The notes under the pieces are model-generated. The model had not been told where the DNA came from, did no database searches, and worked only from the letters and a program-made list of their open reading frames with translations. Source: an uncultured Lachnospiraceae bacterium (GTDB lineage: Bacteria > Bacillota_A > Clostridia > Lachnospirales > Lachnospiraceae). Taken from it: 11,098 bases of DNA. The stretch's first letter is position 1. Each line of letters opens with the position of its first letter. This document shows, piece by piece, positions 11,035 through 11,098 of this stretch. The position numbers and the translations under genes were made by a program. Location of the stretch: positions 1 through 11,098 of the forward strand of contig CAJUOF010000315.1 of NCBI GenBank assembly GCA_910587905.1. The letters are read 5' to 3'.

Positions 11035-11098
11035 AGATCGGAAGAGCGTCGTGTAGGGAAAGAGTGTAGATCTCGGTGGTCGCCGTATCATTAAAAAA
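11035..11098. other. Illumina TruSeq adapter read-through plus poly-A (artefact)
   Basis: From AGATCGGAAGAGCGTCGTGT at 11035 to 11092, all 58 bases match the reverse complement of the TruSeq universal/P5 adapter as I know it, including the P5 end GCCGTATCATT. Six A follow to the window end. This is untrimmed sequencing library DNA at a contig end. It fakes the last about 11 residues and the stop of the dehydratase reading frame. The first one or two bases could coincide with genomic sequence. Confidence 0.98.

Noticed and set aside
11035..11069. Natural C-terminus and stop codon of the dehydratase
   Set aside because: These bases are adapter sequence, and the protein would be only half of the family length.
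1..11098. CRISPR array, rRNA, tRNA, insertion sequence or integrase
   Set aside because: No regularly spaced repeats, RNA gene signatures, transposase or recombinase motifs were found on either strand.

Overview
The window looks like Clostridia/Lachnospiraceae-type Firmicutes DNA, probably the end of a draft or metagenomic contig. The support is strong AGGAGG-type ribosome sites, near-consensus sigma-A promoters with 17-18 bp spacers, GTG starts, a FadR-type GntR regulator next to a GntP permease, and a TcdE/phi29-type holin. The genus cannot be set from sequence alone. Two blocks point in opposite directions.

Left block (about 1-7380, all minus strand): a phage-derived cassette. In transcription order it holds: (1) a 909-aa protein (7276 to 4547) with hallmarks of single-chain two-barrel RNA polymerases of the YonO/QDE-1 type, with catalytic motif DFDSD, behind its own sigma-A promoter; (2) a ~200-bp control region with an AT-rich palindrome and a 20-bp-stem hairpin; (3) three phage structural-type genes: a head-tail/tail-completion-like protein (161 aa), a tail-assembly-like protein (251 aa) and a tail-tube-like protein (272 aa), the last two separated by a 219-bp imperfect inverted repeat; (4) a Cys-rich putative zinc protein (131 aa), a holin and an amidase-SH3 endolysin, the last three chained by GTGA/ATGA overlaps; (5) two tiny ORFs. 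No integrase, terminase, portal, major capsid, sheath, tape measure or baseplate gene lies here. The polymerase gene sits directly upstream of the late-type genes, so the working model is that host sigma-A RNA polymerase makes the phage polymerase, which may then transcribe the tail and lysis genes.

Right block (about 7417-11034, plus strand): a sugar-acid catabolic locus. A GntR/FadR regulator has two good tandem promoters, a possible 19-codon leader ORF and a palindrome at the start site, and ends at a strong intrinsic terminator. A GntP-family permease follows, with a near-perfect promoter bracketed by two related operator-like palindromes 60 bp apart. Last comes a YjhG/IlvD-family Fe-S sugar-acid dehydratase. 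Together they suggest uptake of a sugar acid and its dehydration to a 2-keto-3-deoxy acid, under substrate-responsive repression.

The last 64 bases are not biological. Positions 11035-11092 match the reverse complement of the Illumina TruSeq universal (P5) adapter, followed by six A. The dehydratase is therefore cut by the contig end, and its apparent C-terminus and stop codon are artefacts.
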